Assembly (NCBI RefSeq): GCF_019968905.1
Contig: NZ_CP079946.1
Span: 6,607,356-6,671,355, forward strand
Direction: 5' to 3'
DNA: 64,000 bases
Source of the DNA: Corallococcus sp. EGB
GTDB lineage: Bacteria; Myxococcota; Myxococcia; Myxococcales; Myxococcaceae
Positions within the stretch are counted from its first letter, which is position 1, and each line of letters opens with the position of its first letter. Under the pieces are notes generated by a model. It was not told the origin of the DNA. It saw nothing but the letters and a program-made list of their open reading frames with translations, and did not search any database. The position numbers were made by a program, and so were the translations under genes. Below, piece after piece: positions 28,661-37,541 of this stretch.

Positions 28661-29930
28661 CCGTTTCCCGCTGCTCGTGCTGGGGTGCCTGCTGCTCGCG
28701 GGCGTGCTCGGGGCGTTCCTGGTGCGCGGCGCCCAGCGCGGCGGCTTCGCGGATCCGCTGTCCACGTTCCGCTCGGAGCCGGACGGCGCGCGAGCCCTGT
28801 ACCTGCTCGCGCAGGAGAGCGGCCTGCCGGTGACGCGCAGCATGGAGGACCTGCGCATGCTCTCCGGCCACGACGCGCTGGTGCTGCTCGCCGTGGAGGT
28901 CCAGGACTCGCACGAGGCGGATCCGGATCAGACGCGGCTCGCCTCGGATCCGGACGCGGGCGTGAACGACGAGGTGGCGCCGCACCAGGGCTTCAACGCG
29001 CTGCGGGCGCAGCAGTTGGACGACACCGAGGTCGACCGCGTGCTGGCCCATGTCCGCGCGGGCGCCTCGCTCGTGTACGTGCCGTGGGGCTCGCGGGAGA
29101 ACGGGCTCCTGGATGAGCTGGGCGTGAAGCTGGACAAGGCGGACGTGACGCTGCCCATGCGCACGCTGGTGCCTCCGCTGCCCACGCCGTACACGCTGGG
29201 CGTGGAGCGCGTGGAGGCGAAGGTCCAGGCCTACCTCCGGCTGCCGGAGGGCGCCATCCCGGTGCTGGAGGACGAGCGCCTGGGCTTCCCCGTCGCGGCA
29301 GTGCTCAACGTGGGCCGGGGCCGGGTGCTGGTGGTGGGCGCCCCCGAGCTCGCGATGAACCCGGCGCTCGCGCGGGCGGACAACGCGCAGTTCTGGCTGA
29401 GCGCGCTGGAGGCCCTGGGCCCCGGCCCCTTCGCCTTCGACGAGTTCCACCACGGCTTCACCAACCAGCGCTCGCTCGTGGACTTCGCGCGCCGCTACGG
29501 CCTGCACTTCGCCATCGCGCAGCTGCTGCTGGGCGTCGTGCTGTGGGCGGGCGCGCTGAAGCGCTTCGGCCGCCCGCTGCCTCCCGCCGAGTCCATGCGC
29601 GTGGGCGCCACGGACGCCCTCTTCGCCATGAGCCGCCTGTACCGCGAGGGCCTCCACCACGGCTTCGCCGCGGGGCTCATCTCGCGAGGCCTCACGCAGC
29701 AACTGGCGCCGCACGCGGGCCTGCCTGCGCACGCCACCGCCGCCGCCGTGGCGGAAGGGCTGCGCCTGCGCGGACGACAGGACCTGGCGGACGGCCTGCT
29801 CGACGTGGTCCGCCAGTCCGAGGCCGCCCACAAGGACGCCGACCTTCAGGCCCTCGCCACCTCCGCCGCGCACGTGCGCGAGCGCATCCACCCCGCCGGC
29901 ACCGGCCGGCCCCGCCCTGGAACGCCATGA
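28653..29930 (+). CDS. DUF4350-domain protein
   Basis: This 425-aa protein starts with GTG inside the end of the preceding gene. One N-terminal membrane helix (FPLLVLGCLLLAGVLGAFLV) is followed by the DUF4350 text DPLSTFRSEPDGARALYLLA and HDALVLLAVE, a GATase-like alpha/beta domain. A second helix near residue 293 (FAIAQLLLGVVLWAGAL) precedes a helical C-terminal domain. DUF4350 proteins accompany DUF4129 and MoxR genes in many bacteria. The last bases overlap the moxR start (ATGA), indicating translational coupling. Biochemical function is unknown. Confidence 0.87.
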   Translation: MRDRFPLLVLGCLLLAGVLGAFLVRGAQRGGFADPLSTFRSEPDGARALYLLAQESGLPVTRSMEDLRMLSGHDALVLLAVEVQDSHEADPDQTRLASDPDAGVNDEVAPHQGFNALRAQQLDDTEVDRVLAHVRAGASLVYVPWGSRENGLLDELGVKLDKADVTLPMRTLVPPLPTPYTLGVERVEAKVQAYLRLPEGAIPVLEDERLGFPVAAVLNVGRGRVLVVGAPELAMNPALARADNAQFWLSALEALGPGPFAFDEFHHGFTNQRSLVDFARRYGLHFAIAQLLLGVVLWAGALKRFGRPLPPAESMRVGATDALFAMSRLYREGLHHGFAAGLISRGLTQQLAPHAGLPAHATAAAVAEGLRLRGRQDLADGLLDVVRQSEAAHKDADLQALATSAAHVRERIHPAGTGRPRPGTP

Positions 29931-30928
29931 ACGCCCCGCCCTTCTCCCCTCCTCCCCTCCCGGACACCGGCGACGCCGTGCGGTCCGCGAACGCCATCCG
30001 CGAGGGCGTCCTCGCGGAGGTGCGCAAGGCCGTGGTCGGGCAGGACGCACCGCTGGAGCTGATGCTCTGCGGGCTCGTGGCCGGCGGGCACATCCTCCTG
30101 GAGGGCGTGCCCGGCGTGGCCAAGACGCTGATGGCCAAGGCGCTGTCGCGCAGCGTGGGCGCGGACTTCAAGCGCATCCAGTTCACGCCGGACCTGATGC
30201 CCGCGGACATCCTGGGCACCAGCATCTTCGACCTGAAGTCGCAGGCCTTCGTGCTCGTGCGAGGCCCCATCTTCACGGACCTGCTGCTGGCGGACGAAAT
30301 CAACCGCGCCCCGGCCAAGACGCAGTCCGCGCTGCTGGAGGCCATGCAGGAGCGCGCCGTGTCGCTGGAGGGCAAGAACCTCCAGCTGTCGCCCATGTTC
30401 ACGGTGTTCGCCACGCAGAACCCGGTGGAGTCGGAAGGCACGTACCCGCTCCCCGAGGCGCAGCTCGACCGCTTCCTGCTCAAGATCGACGTGGGCTACC
30501 CCGCGCCGGAGGAGGAGGACGCCATCCTCGAATCCGTGCACCGGGGCTTCGACGCGGGGGACCTGGCGCGCGCGGGCGTGAACGCGACGGTGACGAAGGA
30601 CGGCCTGCTCCAGGCGCGCCAGGCGCTCAACCTGGTGAACGTGGAACAGCCGGTCCTCAGCTACATCCGCAAGCTGGTGGCGGCGACGCGCGGCTCGCCC
30701 AACATCCGCCTGGGCGCGGGGCCTCGTGCGGGCGTGCACCTGCTGCTCGCGTCGAAGGCGCTGGCGGCGCTGCGGGGCCGCGACTTCGTCACCCCGGATG
30801 ACGTGCGCTTCCTCGTGGGTCCGGTGCTGCGCCACCGCCTGCTCTTGTCACCGGACGCGGAGCTGGACGGCGCCACGCCGGCGGACGTGCTGCGCGAGGT
30901 GGTCCAGGGCGTCGAGGTCCCCCGGTGA
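29927..30928 (+). CDS. MoxR-family AAA+ ATPase
   Basis: This 333-aa MoxR ATPase has Walker A GVPGVAKTLMAKAL, the substrate-loop region RIQFTPDLMPADILG, Walker B LLLADEINRAPAKTQSALLE and sensor 1 FATQNPVESEGTYPLPEAQ. The C-terminal lid contains ASKALAALRGRDFVTPDDV. MoxR proteins act as chaperone-like remodellers, usually with VWA or DUF58 partners, and a DUF58 gene follows immediately (GTGA overlap). The start was chosen at MNAPPFSP because it overlaps the upstream stop; the frame remains open further upstream but inside the DUF4350 gene. Confidence 0.94.
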   Translation: MNAPPFSPPPLPDTGDAVRSANAIREGVLAEVRKAVVGQDAPLELMLCGLVAGGHILLEGVPGVAKTLMAKALSRSVGADFKRIQFTPDLMPADILGTSIFDLKSQAFVLVRGPIFTDLLLADEINRAPAKTQSALLEAMQERAVSLEGKNLQLSPMFTVFATQNPVESEGTYPLPEAQLDRFLLKIDVGYPAPEEEDAILESVHRGFDAGDLARAGVNATVTKDGLLQARQALNLVNVEQPVLSYIRKLVAATRGSPNIRLGAGPRAGVHLLLASKALAALRGRDFVTPDDVRFLVGPVLRHRLLLSPDAELDGATPADVLREVVQGVEVPR

Positions 30929-32232
30929 TTCCCTCCGAGCGCCTGTGGGGGCTGCTCGCCCTGCTCGCGCTGCCCATGGCGCTGGCGGGCTTCTTTCCGG
31001 GCCTGGGTGGCGCGGTGCTGGCGCTGGACGCGCTGGCGCTGGCCCTGGCCGCGTTCGACTTCCTCCAGGCCCGCCGCGTGCGGCTGGAGGTGGAGCGCGC
31101 GCTGCCGGAGCGCCTCAACGTGGGCGTGGCGAACCGCGTCGAGCTGAAGCTGGTGCACCGGGGACGCGGCACGGTGGAGGTGCGCGTGAAGGACGACGCG
31201 CCGCCGTCCTTCACCACGGAGCCCTCGGAGGCCACGCTGCGCCTCACGCCGGACAGCCAGACGCAGTGGGTGTACCGGGCCACGCCCTCGAAGCGCGGCA
31301 AGTTCAGCTTCGGCGACGTGCACGTGCGCGTGCGCGGCCCGCTGGGGCTCATCGCGCACGAGCGCGCCTTCCCCGCGGAGCGCTCGGTGTCGGTGTACCC
31401 GGACCTGCGCGGAGCCCGGCGCCTGCTGCTCTCAGGCGCGGCGCTGGACCTGGTGAACCTGGGCCTGCGGCAGCTGCGGCGCGACGGCCAGGGCAGCGAG
31501 TTCGCGCGCCTGCGCGACTACGCCCAGGGCGACAGCGTGCGCGACGTGGACTGGAAGGCCACCGCGCGCCGGGGCAGGCCGGTGACGCGGGTGCTGGAGT
31601 CGGAGCGCTCGCAGGCGCTGCTCATCTGCGTGGACGCGGGGCGCTCCATGGCGGCGCAGGTGGACGGCCTCACCAAGTTGGACCACGCGGTGAACGCGGC
31701 GCTGTTCCTCGCGTTCGTGGCCATCCGCAATGGAGACCGGGTGGGCCTGGCCCTCTTCGCGGACGGCGTGAAGGCCTACCTGCCGCCCGCGGCGGGCCGC
31801 GGCCAGTACCGCAAGCTGGTGGACACGCTCTACTCCGCGACGCCCAGCCTCACGTACGTGGACTACCTGGCGCTCTTCAAGGAGCTGAACGTGCGCCTCC
31901 ACCGGCGCAGCCTGCTGTGCGTCTTCACGGACTTCCTCGACGAGGAGCAGGCCGGGACGCTGGTGGCCCCGCTGCATCGCCTGGCGCGCCGCCACGTCCC
32001 GCTGTGCTTGTCCGTGAAGGACACGGCGCTCCAGAAGCTGCTGCACACGCCGCCCGCCGGCCCGGAGGAGGCCTTCCAGCACGCGGTGGCGTCGGAGCTG
32101 CTCACGGACCGCGAGGTGCTCAAGGCCCGCGTGAGCCGGGGGGGCGTGCAGATGTTGGACGTCGCACCGGATGAGCTGAGCCTCGCGGCCGTGAATCGGT
32201 ATCTCGACATCAAGGCGCGCGGCGTCCTCTAG
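30925..32232 (+). CDS. DUF58 / VWA-like protein, MoxR partner
   Basis: This 435-aa protein starts with GTG overlapping the moxR stop. Two N-terminal hydrophobic stretches (LLALLALPMALAGFF and GAVLALDALALALAAF) form a membrane anchor. A beta-rich part follows, then the DUF58 signature GSEFARLRDYAQGDSVRDVDW and KATARRGRPVTRVLE, then a VWA-like fold with LLICVDAGRSMAAQVDG in place of the classic DxSxS (DAGRS). DUF58 proteins work with MoxR in protein complex assembly or stress responses. It is the last gene of the coupled set. Confidence 0.92.
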   Translation: MIPSERLWGLLALLALPMALAGFFPGLGGAVLALDALALALAAFDFLQARRVRLEVERALPERLNVGVANRVELKLVHRGRGTVEVRVKDDAPPSFTTEPSEATLRLTPDSQTQWVYRATPSKRGKFSFGDVHVRVRGPLGLIAHERAFPAERSVSVYPDLRGARRLLLSGAALDLVNLGLRQLRRDGQGSEFARLRDYAQGDSVRDVDWKATARRGRPVTRVLESERSQALLICVDAGRSMAAQVDGLTKLDHAVNAALFLAFVAIRNGDRVGLALFADGVKAYLPPAAGRGQYRKLVDTLYSATPSLTYVDYLALFKELNVRLHRRSLLCVFTDFLDEEQAGTLVAPLHRLARRHVPLCLSVKDTALQKLLHTPPAGPEEAFQHAVASELLTDREVLKARVSRGGVQMLDVAPDELSLAAVNRYLDIKARGVL

Positions 32233-32243
32233 GGGGGAGCCAC

Positions 32244-32765
32244 ATGTCCGTCGTGTTCCAGGCAGGAGACCTCGTCGCGGAAGTCGTTCCCGACGCGGAG
32301 ACCGCGGTCGTGCAGCCGCTCCTCGAGCGCTGCGAGGACTACCACCAGATCGCCTACGGCCGTCCCGCGCTCCCGGATCAGGCCCGGAACATCCCCAGCG
32401 AAAGGCCTCCGGGGCTCGCCCCGGGCCAGGGCCACCTCCTCGCGCTCCGCGACGCGCAGGGCAACCTCGCGGGGATGCTCGAAGCCCTGCGCGACTTTCC
32501 GGCGCAGGGGGAGTGGTACATCGGCCTGCTGCTGCTCTCGCCAGAAGCCCGGGGGCGCGGCCGGGGCGAAGCCGTGCTGAGCGCCTACGAGGACCACGTG
32601 CGCGCGAACGGCGGCCGGTTGCTGCGCGTGGCGGTGGTGGAGCACAACACGGTCGGGCGCCGCTTCTGGGAGCGCGTGGGTTTCCAGCCGGAGCAATGGG
32701 TGGGTCCCATCCAGCAGGGCCTCCGGATGAACCGGGTCCTGAAGATGACCAAGGCCCTCGGCTAG
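32244..32765 (+). CDS. GNAT-family N-acetyltransferase
   Basis: This 173-aa GNAT fold protein has the acetyl-CoA pyrophosphate loop in LLLSPEARGRGRGEAVLSAY (R/Q-x-x-G-x-G/A) and the C-terminal strand-helix EHNTVGRRFWERVGFQPEQW, typical of motif B. GGGGGGAG precedes the ATG. Substrate is unknown. Its TAG stop overlaps the stop codon of the convergent pyrophosphatase gene by two bases, leaving no room for a separate terminator. Confidence 0.9.
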   Translation: MSVVFQAGDLVAEVVPDAETAVVQPLLERCEDYHQIAYGRPALPDQARNIPSERPPGLAPGQGHLLALRDAQGNLAGMLEALRDFPAQGEWYIGLLLLSPEARGRGRGEAVLSAYEDHVRANGGRLLRVAVVEHNTVGRRFWERVGFQPEQWVGPIQQGLRMNRVLKMTKALG

Positions 32766-33205
32766 GGCTCGGCGCCCTCGCGCAGCCAGCCCACGAACCG
32801 CGTGTCGGGCACGTCACCTCGCACGCGGTGCAGGCCCCGCTTGAACAGGGCATAGACGCGGAAGAAGCGCTCCAGGCCCGCGCGCTCGGAGGGCGTCATC
32901 GGGTGCGTCCCGCACACCACCTTCGGGTCGCCCCTCCCCGCGTCGATGAAGCCCAGCACCGCCACCACCGGCACGCGCACGCGCTGCCCCTGCGACAGGC
33001 GTGGCCCCAGCACCACCGCGTCCAGCGGATCCCCGTCATCCGACGACAGGCCCGGAATGGAGCCGTAGTTGTACGGGCACGGCAGCGGCGACACGAAGTC
33101 CACGGAGCCGTCCGCGCGCCGCTTCACCATCGAGAAGCGCGGGCACTCAATCAGCACCTCCGGCTCGCGCGGCAACGGAGGCACGGACAGCTCCGGCCCG
33201 CTCAT
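32762..33205 (-). CDS. ppa: Inorganic pyrophosphatase (family I)
   Basis: This 147-aa protein has the family I active-site segment YNYGSIPGLSSDDGDPLDAV with the metal-binding DGDPLD, plus FVSPLPCPYNYG upstream and an aromatic/Lys-rich C-terminus. It hydrolyses pyrophosphate to two phosphates with Mg2+, driving biosynthetic reactions. It is short for the family (usually about 170-180 aa), mainly at the N-terminal strands. The start ATG overlaps the SpoIIM stop (ATGA), so the two are coupled. A longer frame upstream runs through the SpoIIM gene and is rejected. Confidence 0.88.
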   Translation of the reverse strand: MSGPELSVPPLPREPEVLIECPRFSMVKRRADGSVDFVSPLPCPYNYGSIPGLSSDDGDPLDAVVLGPRLSQGQRVRVPVVAVLGFIDAGRGDPKVVCGTHPMTPSERAGLERFFRVYALFKRGLHRVRGDVPDTRFVGWLREGAEP

Positions 33206-34215
33206 CCCGCCAGCTCCACCGCCGCCCGTGCGGCCTCCCGCCGGCCGCGCATCCAACCCGACAGCAGGTACGCGTAGACGCCCGCCCCCACCGTGAGCGC
33301 GAAGGTGACCTTGAAGGCCACCGACAGCTTCGGCGGATGGATCTGCGACACGGTGCCTTCGATGAAGCCCGCGAGCACGAACAGCGCCAGCGTTCCGAAC
33401 AGCATCTTCACCGCCGTCACCGCCTCCTTGCGCAGCGCCTGTCCGCGCGACAGCCCGCCCGGCGCCACCATGCCCCGCGCGATGACGAGCCCCGCCGCGC
33501 CCGCGATGCAGATGGCCGAGATCTCCGGGATGCCGTGCGGGAGGATCCACGCCCAGAACCACCCGGCCATCCCCTTCGCCACGTACACCTGCGCGAGCGA
33601 CCCCAGGAACAGGCCGTTGGTGAACAGCATCACCGCCGTGCCCAGCCCCAGCGTGATGCCCAGCGCGAACGCCAGGAAGGCCACCTGGATGTTGTGCGTG
33701 AAGAGGAACGTCGTGAACTGGGCCTGCTCCTCCACGGAGTGGCCCTTGCCCGCGGCCTCGTCCGCGGCGCGCTTCACGGGGTCCAGGTTCAGGTGCTGCT
33801 CGGGCACCAGGTAGTGCGCGGCGTCCGGATCCACCACCATGCCCACGTAGCCAAAGCCCGCGCCCGCCAGGAACAGCAGCACCGACGCCACGTACATGCG
33901 CCACTCGCGGTGCAGGAGCGCCGGGAAGCCGCGCGCGACGAAGGCCCACACCTCCGCGAACCGGGGCCGGCGGCCCGGGTACGTCAGCGCGTACGCACGG
34001 CCCACCAGGTCGTTGAGGTACGCGCTCACGTCCGCGGAGCCGCTGCGCGCGCGCACCCACAACAGGTCGCTGGAGACGGCGCGGTACAGCTTCCCCAGCG
34101 ACCGCGCCTCGTCCAGACTCAGGTTGCGCAGCCCCTCGCCCTCGGACTTGTCCAGCAACGTCTCCAGCTGCTGCCAGCGCGGACGCCGCGTCTCGATGAA
34201 CTCCGCCATCTCCAT
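33202..34215 (-). CDS. SpoIIM (DUF95) family membrane protein
   Basis: This 337-aa protein has a soluble N-terminal helical part (MAEFIETRRPRWQQLETLLD, a conserved SpoIIM-family opening in non-Firmicutes) and about five to six membrane helices over residues 105-330, including FLGSLAQVYVAKGMAGWFWAW and ILPHGIPEISAICIAGAAGL, the family hallmark HGIPE. In Bacillus, SpoIIM anchors the septal peptidoglycan hydrolase complex. In Gram-negatives it co-occurs with RDD, MoxR, DUF58 and DUF4129 genes, as in this region. The role here is unknown. Confidence 0.9.
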   Translation of the reverse strand: MEMAEFIETRRPRWQQLETLLDKSEGEGLRNLSLDEARSLGKLYRAVSSDLLWVRARSGSADVSAYLNDLVGRAYALTYPGRRPRFAEVWAFVARGFPALLHREWRMYVASVLLFLAGAGFGYVGMVVDPDAAHYLVPEQHLNLDPVKRAADEAAGKGHSVEEQAQFTTFLFTHNIQVAFLAFALGITLGLGTAVMLFTNGLFLGSLAQVYVAKGMAGWFWAWILPHGIPEISAICIAGAAGLVIARGMVAPGGLSRGQALRKEAVTAVKMLFGTLALFVLAGFIEGTVSQIHPPKLSVAFKVTFALTVGAGVYAYLLSGWMRGRREAARAAVELAG

Positions 34216-34315
34216 GCGCCCACTCTAGCCGAGCGGCGGAAACGGCGAGGCGCCGGCCGCCCTCTCCATTCAGGCAGAGGACTCCGGCGCCCCGGTGCTT
34301 CAGGAAGCCAGCGCG

Positions 34316-35881
34316 CTACTTGATGAGCTTCTCGAGCGGCTTGGCCTCGGTGGAGGCCTGGGCCTCGGTCCACTCGACGACGGGCGTCTGCCACGCCATG
34401 CCCGTCTCCGAAGGGTCGGTGTCCAGCTTCTCGAAGTCGAAGCCGTCACCGCCGAAGTACAGGTACTCCACCGTGGCCACGGTGTACTCCTTCTTCGGAT
34501 CCAGCGGCTTGCCCTGGGCGTCCTTGAACTTGCCCTTGCCCGCCGGCGTGAAGCCGGCCACGAGCGCGTCCGGGTTCGCCAGCTGCTTGGCCAGGTCCTC
34601 GCCCTTGATCTTCATGGTGAGCAGCGAGTTCTCGAAGGGCAGCGCCGAGTACACGCTGCCCAGCGTCACCTCACCCTTGGACAGGCCATTGCGAATGCCG
34701 CCCTTGTTGAGGATGACCGCGTCCGCGTTGAGCTGCGCGCGCACCGCGCCCGCCACCCACTTCGCCATCAGCGGCGAGTCCTGCGGGATGCCCGCCTTGG
34801 TGAAGCCGATCTTCCGGCCCAGCGCCTGGTCCACCTTCGCCTGCCACTCCGCGATGCGCTTCGCCGTTTCCGCGTCCGGCGTGCCGCCCGCCACCTCGAC
34901 GACCTTCGTGTCCACGCCGGTCAGCTTCTGGCCCGCCGCCTTCGACGGGTCGAACTTCAGCTGCGCGCGCAGGTACGAGTCGAAGCCGCGGCCCAGCGAC
35001 GCATAGGTCGTCTCACCCTCGGTCTTCACGCCCGGGGCGTCCGTACCGCAGCGGCCACCCGCCACCAGCGACACCTTCCAGTCCGCGTGCTTCGCCAGCA
35101 CCGGCTGCAGGTCCATGGGGCACTGGTCCGCCACGATGACGACGACGTCCGCGCCCGCCTTGCGCGCCTCCGGAACGGCCGTGCTCAGCGCGTCCTCGTT
35201 GGGCGTGACCTCCAACCCTTCCGCGCGGCCGGACATCGCCGTGCGCACCGTCTTCTGCGACGTGAGGCCCACCACCGCAATCTTCAGGCCCCGCCGCTCG
35301 TAGACCTGGAACGCGGGCATGGACAGGTCCTTGGCGAGCGACGCATCCGACACCTTCAGGTTCGCCGCCAGGAACGGGAAGCCCCCGGCCGCGCGGTTCT
35401 TCAGGAAGGAATCCTTGGCGTACGCCAGCTCGTGGTTGCCCAGCGCGGAGGCCGCATAGCCCATGTGTCCCATCACTTCAGCCGTCGGAACGCCCAGGAA
35501 GAAGGAGGAGATGGCCGGGCCCGTCCACAGGTCGCCCGTCGTCAGGGCGAGCGTGCCGGCATCCGCACAGGTCGCCTGGCCGTCCTTCAGCGGACCGGCA
35601 CAGTGCTTTTCATCATTCACCCAGCGGCCCATCAGCTCCGCGGCGCCGCCCTTGCCATCGACGGGCAGGAGCTGGCCCCGGGCGCTGCCGGTGACGAGCA
35701 CCGTCACCTCCGAGGGCGGAGGCGGCTTCGCGGGCTCCGCCGCGACAGGCGCGGGGGCCGGCGGGGGAGTCTTCTCACAACCCGCGAGGGCTCCCAGGGC
35801 GAGGACCAGCGCGCCGGACGACAGCCGCAGCTGGCGAGTAGAACGACGGAACGGACGCAGCGAGAAGTGGTTCGGGTTCAC
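34316..35881 (-). CDS. 5'-nucleotidase/metallophosphatase-like lipoprotein, probably inactive
   Basis: This 521-aa protein has a lipoprotein signal (LVLALGALAGCEKT, Cys near residue 34). It follows the bifunctional 2',3'-cyclic phosphodiesterase/5'-nucleotidase plan: a metallophosphatase domain, then a substrate-binding domain with VILNKGGIRNGLSKGEVTLG, LPFENSLLTMKIKGEDL and YTVATVEYLYFGGDGFDF. Of the metal-binding motifs only GNHE (ALGNHELAYA) is intact. The usual DxHG opening is VTGSARGQLLP and the usual GGHTH is AGGRCG. Catalysis is therefore doubtful, and a binding role is possible. It should be anchored in the outer or inner membrane facing the periplasm. Confidence 0.85.
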   Translation of the reverse strand: MNPNHFSLRPFRRSTRQLRLSSGALVLALGALAGCEKTPPPAPAPVAAEPAKPPPPSEVTVLVTGSARGQLLPVDGKGGAAELMGRWVNDEKHCAGPLKDGQATCADAGTLALTTGDLWTGPAISSFFLGVPTAEVMGHMGYAASALGNHELAYAKDSFLKNRAAGGFPFLAANLKVSDASLAKDLSMPAFQVYERRGLKIAVVGLTSQKTVRTAMSGRAEGLEVTPNEDALSTAVPEARKAGADVVVIVADQCPMDLQPVLAKHADWKVSLVAGGRCGTDAPGVKTEGETTYASLGRGFDSYLRAQLKFDPSKAAGQKLTGVDTKVVEVAGGTPDAETAKRIAEWQAKVDQALGRKIGFTKAGIPQDSPLMAKWVAGAVRAQLNADAVILNKGGIRNGLSKGEVTLGSVYSALPFENSLLTMKIKGEDLAKQLANPDALVAGFTPAGKGKFKDAQGKPLDPKKEYTVATVEYLYFGGDGFDFEKLDTDPSETGMAWQTPVVEWTEAQASTEAKPLEKLIK

Positions 35882-35923
35882 GGCCCGGCCTTTAGCACAT
35901 CCCCGACGTGGTAGCGTGACGCA

Positions 35924-37540
35924 ATGACGGGCATGAAAGGCAAGGATTTCAAGCCTTTACAGGAGGAAAAGGACGGCGGGACTCCCAGCGGACGAGGGGG
36001 CGTCCGGGGCCGCAACTTCGCCTCCGAGCTGTGGGGAGAGGTGAGGAGCGGCGCCGAGCACTTCCAGTCCACGAAGGGCCAGCTGCCGAAGGGGCGGATC
36101 CGCCAGTTCTTCTATGGCGTGACGCTGCCCTTCCACATCGCCCGCGTCACGCTCGCGAACCCAACGGTCCGCGCGACGTACGTGAAGGTGACCGCGCTCC
36201 AGACGGCGTTCCTGCTGGCCATCGCCGCGGGCTGGGCGCTCCACGAGTTCAACGACGAAGCGCCCCGGAAGAGACCGGACACGGCCGAGCCCCGGGCCGC
36301 GCGTGAGAAGGCGCAGGCCCGCATCGAGCAGCGGGCCCAGGAGCTGGAGACCGCGATGAAGGCCCGGGAGGGCCAGGGAGAGCCCGCCGCCGTGAAGCAG
36401 GCGCTCGCCGCGCTCATCCAGGAGGCCACCCTCGCGGGCAAGAACGGCGACCTCCCTCCGGATGAAGCCGCGGAGAGCGCGGAGGAGGCCACGGACGCGG
36501 CCGAAGAGGCCGCGGAGCAGCGCCGTCAGGAGGCCGAGGAGGCCCGGGCCGCCGCGAGAGCCTCCGAGCCGTCCGCGCGCGAAGCACGCAAGGCCGCGAG
36601 GGAGGAGGCCCCGGGCCCCGCGGCGGCGCCCGCTCCGGAGCATGCGTCCGCGGAGGGACAGGAGGCCGCGCCCCGGCAGCAGGGCGCGGACTCGGACGAG
36701 GAGGTCTCCCTGGGCGCCCAGCTCTCCGCCGCCATCCGCGCGGAGGTGGAGGAGGCCCTCCGGGACGCCCCGGACGCGAACGGAAGGGGCCCGCGCATCC
36801 GCAAGGAGCCCCAGAAGAAGGGCTTCAACATCGACGCGCCCGAGGTGCGCAACGGCATCTTCTTCCTGGGGAGCTGGGAGTTCTGGGCGCTCTTCTTCGG
36901 CTCGCTGAGCGCGGTGCAGTGGATCGTCATCGGCCTTTCGCGCGACTACCACACGGTCATCTCCCGCGAGGCCAGCCTCGCCACCGGCGTGCCGCCCGAG
37001 GACCCCGAAATCACCCCGCGCGTGCGCCTCAACGTCCCCTGGCTCCGCGCCAAGCTCCAGCGCCGCTGGAGGGCCTTCCTGCTGTTCGTGACGGGCATGC
37101 CCGCCCTGGCGCTGCTCTGCATCCCGCTGTGCTGGTTCTCGAATTCATTCACCGTGCTCAGCAGCCTCTGGGGCTTCTGGTGGGTGCTCGTCTTCACCGC
37201 CGCCAAGAGCGACCGCGCCTGGGTGGCCCCCGTCACGCGCCCGCCCTGGTTCGTGCGCGTCTGGAGCAAGCTGCCCGCCCACGGGGCCTTCCGCTGGATG
37301 ATGAAGAGCCTCGCGCATCGCGCGGAAGGCGTCGCCGCGCCCATCGCCACCGTGGAGCGTCAGCCGTGGGTCTTCGCGGGGCTCGCGCTCACCCGCTTCG
37401 TGGGCAGCATGCCGCCCTTCCGCTGCTTCACGCGGCCATTCATCCCGGTGGCCTCGTCGCACCTCATCGGCATGGACCCGCTGCGGCCGCCCGCGGTCCA
37501 GGGCAACGAGCCGCCGCCCGCGCACGACGCGGGAGACTGA
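35924..37540 (+). CDS. Large hypothetical membrane protein with charged central region
   Basis: I do not recognise this 538-aa protein. The N-terminal 115 residues hold a helical region with FFYGVTLPFHIARVTLANP and one likely membrane helix (VTALQTAFLLAIAAGWAL). Residues about 117-290 are highly charged and Ala/Glu/Arg-rich, probably coiled coil or disordered. The C-terminal part has three or four hydrophobic segments (for example GSWEFWALFFGSLSAVQWIV and AFLLFVTGMPALALLCIPLC), resembling Yip1-type membrane regions only loosely. No catalytic motif is visible. Two possible starts lie four codons apart. It converges on the large fusion gene with a one-base gap. Confidence 0.78.
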   Translation: MTGMKGKDFKPLQEEKDGGTPSGRGGVRGRNFASELWGEVRSGAEHFQSTKGQLPKGRIRQFFYGVTLPFHIARVTLANPTVRATYVKVTALQTAFLLAIAAGWALHEFNDEAPRKRPDTAEPRAAREKAQARIEQRAQELETAMKAREGQGEPAAVKQALAALIQEATLAGKNGDLPPDEAAESAEEATDAAEEAAEQRRQEAEEARAAARASEPSAREARKAAREEAPGPAAAPAPEHASAEGQEAAPRQQGADSDEEVSLGAQLSAAIRAEVEEALRDAPDANGRGPRIRKEPQKKGFNIDAPEVRNGIFFLGSWEFWALFFGSLSAVQWIVIGLSRDYHTVISREASLATGVPPEDPEITPRVRLNVPWLRAKLQRRWRAFLLFVTGMPALALLCIPLCWFSNSFTVLSSLWGFWWVLVFTAAKSDRAWVAPVTRPPWFVRVWSKLPAHGAFRWMMKSLAHRAEGVAAPIATVERQPWVFAGLALTRFVGSMPPFRCFTRPFIPVASSHLIGMDPLRPPAVQGNEPPPAHDAGD

Positions 37541-37541
37541 C

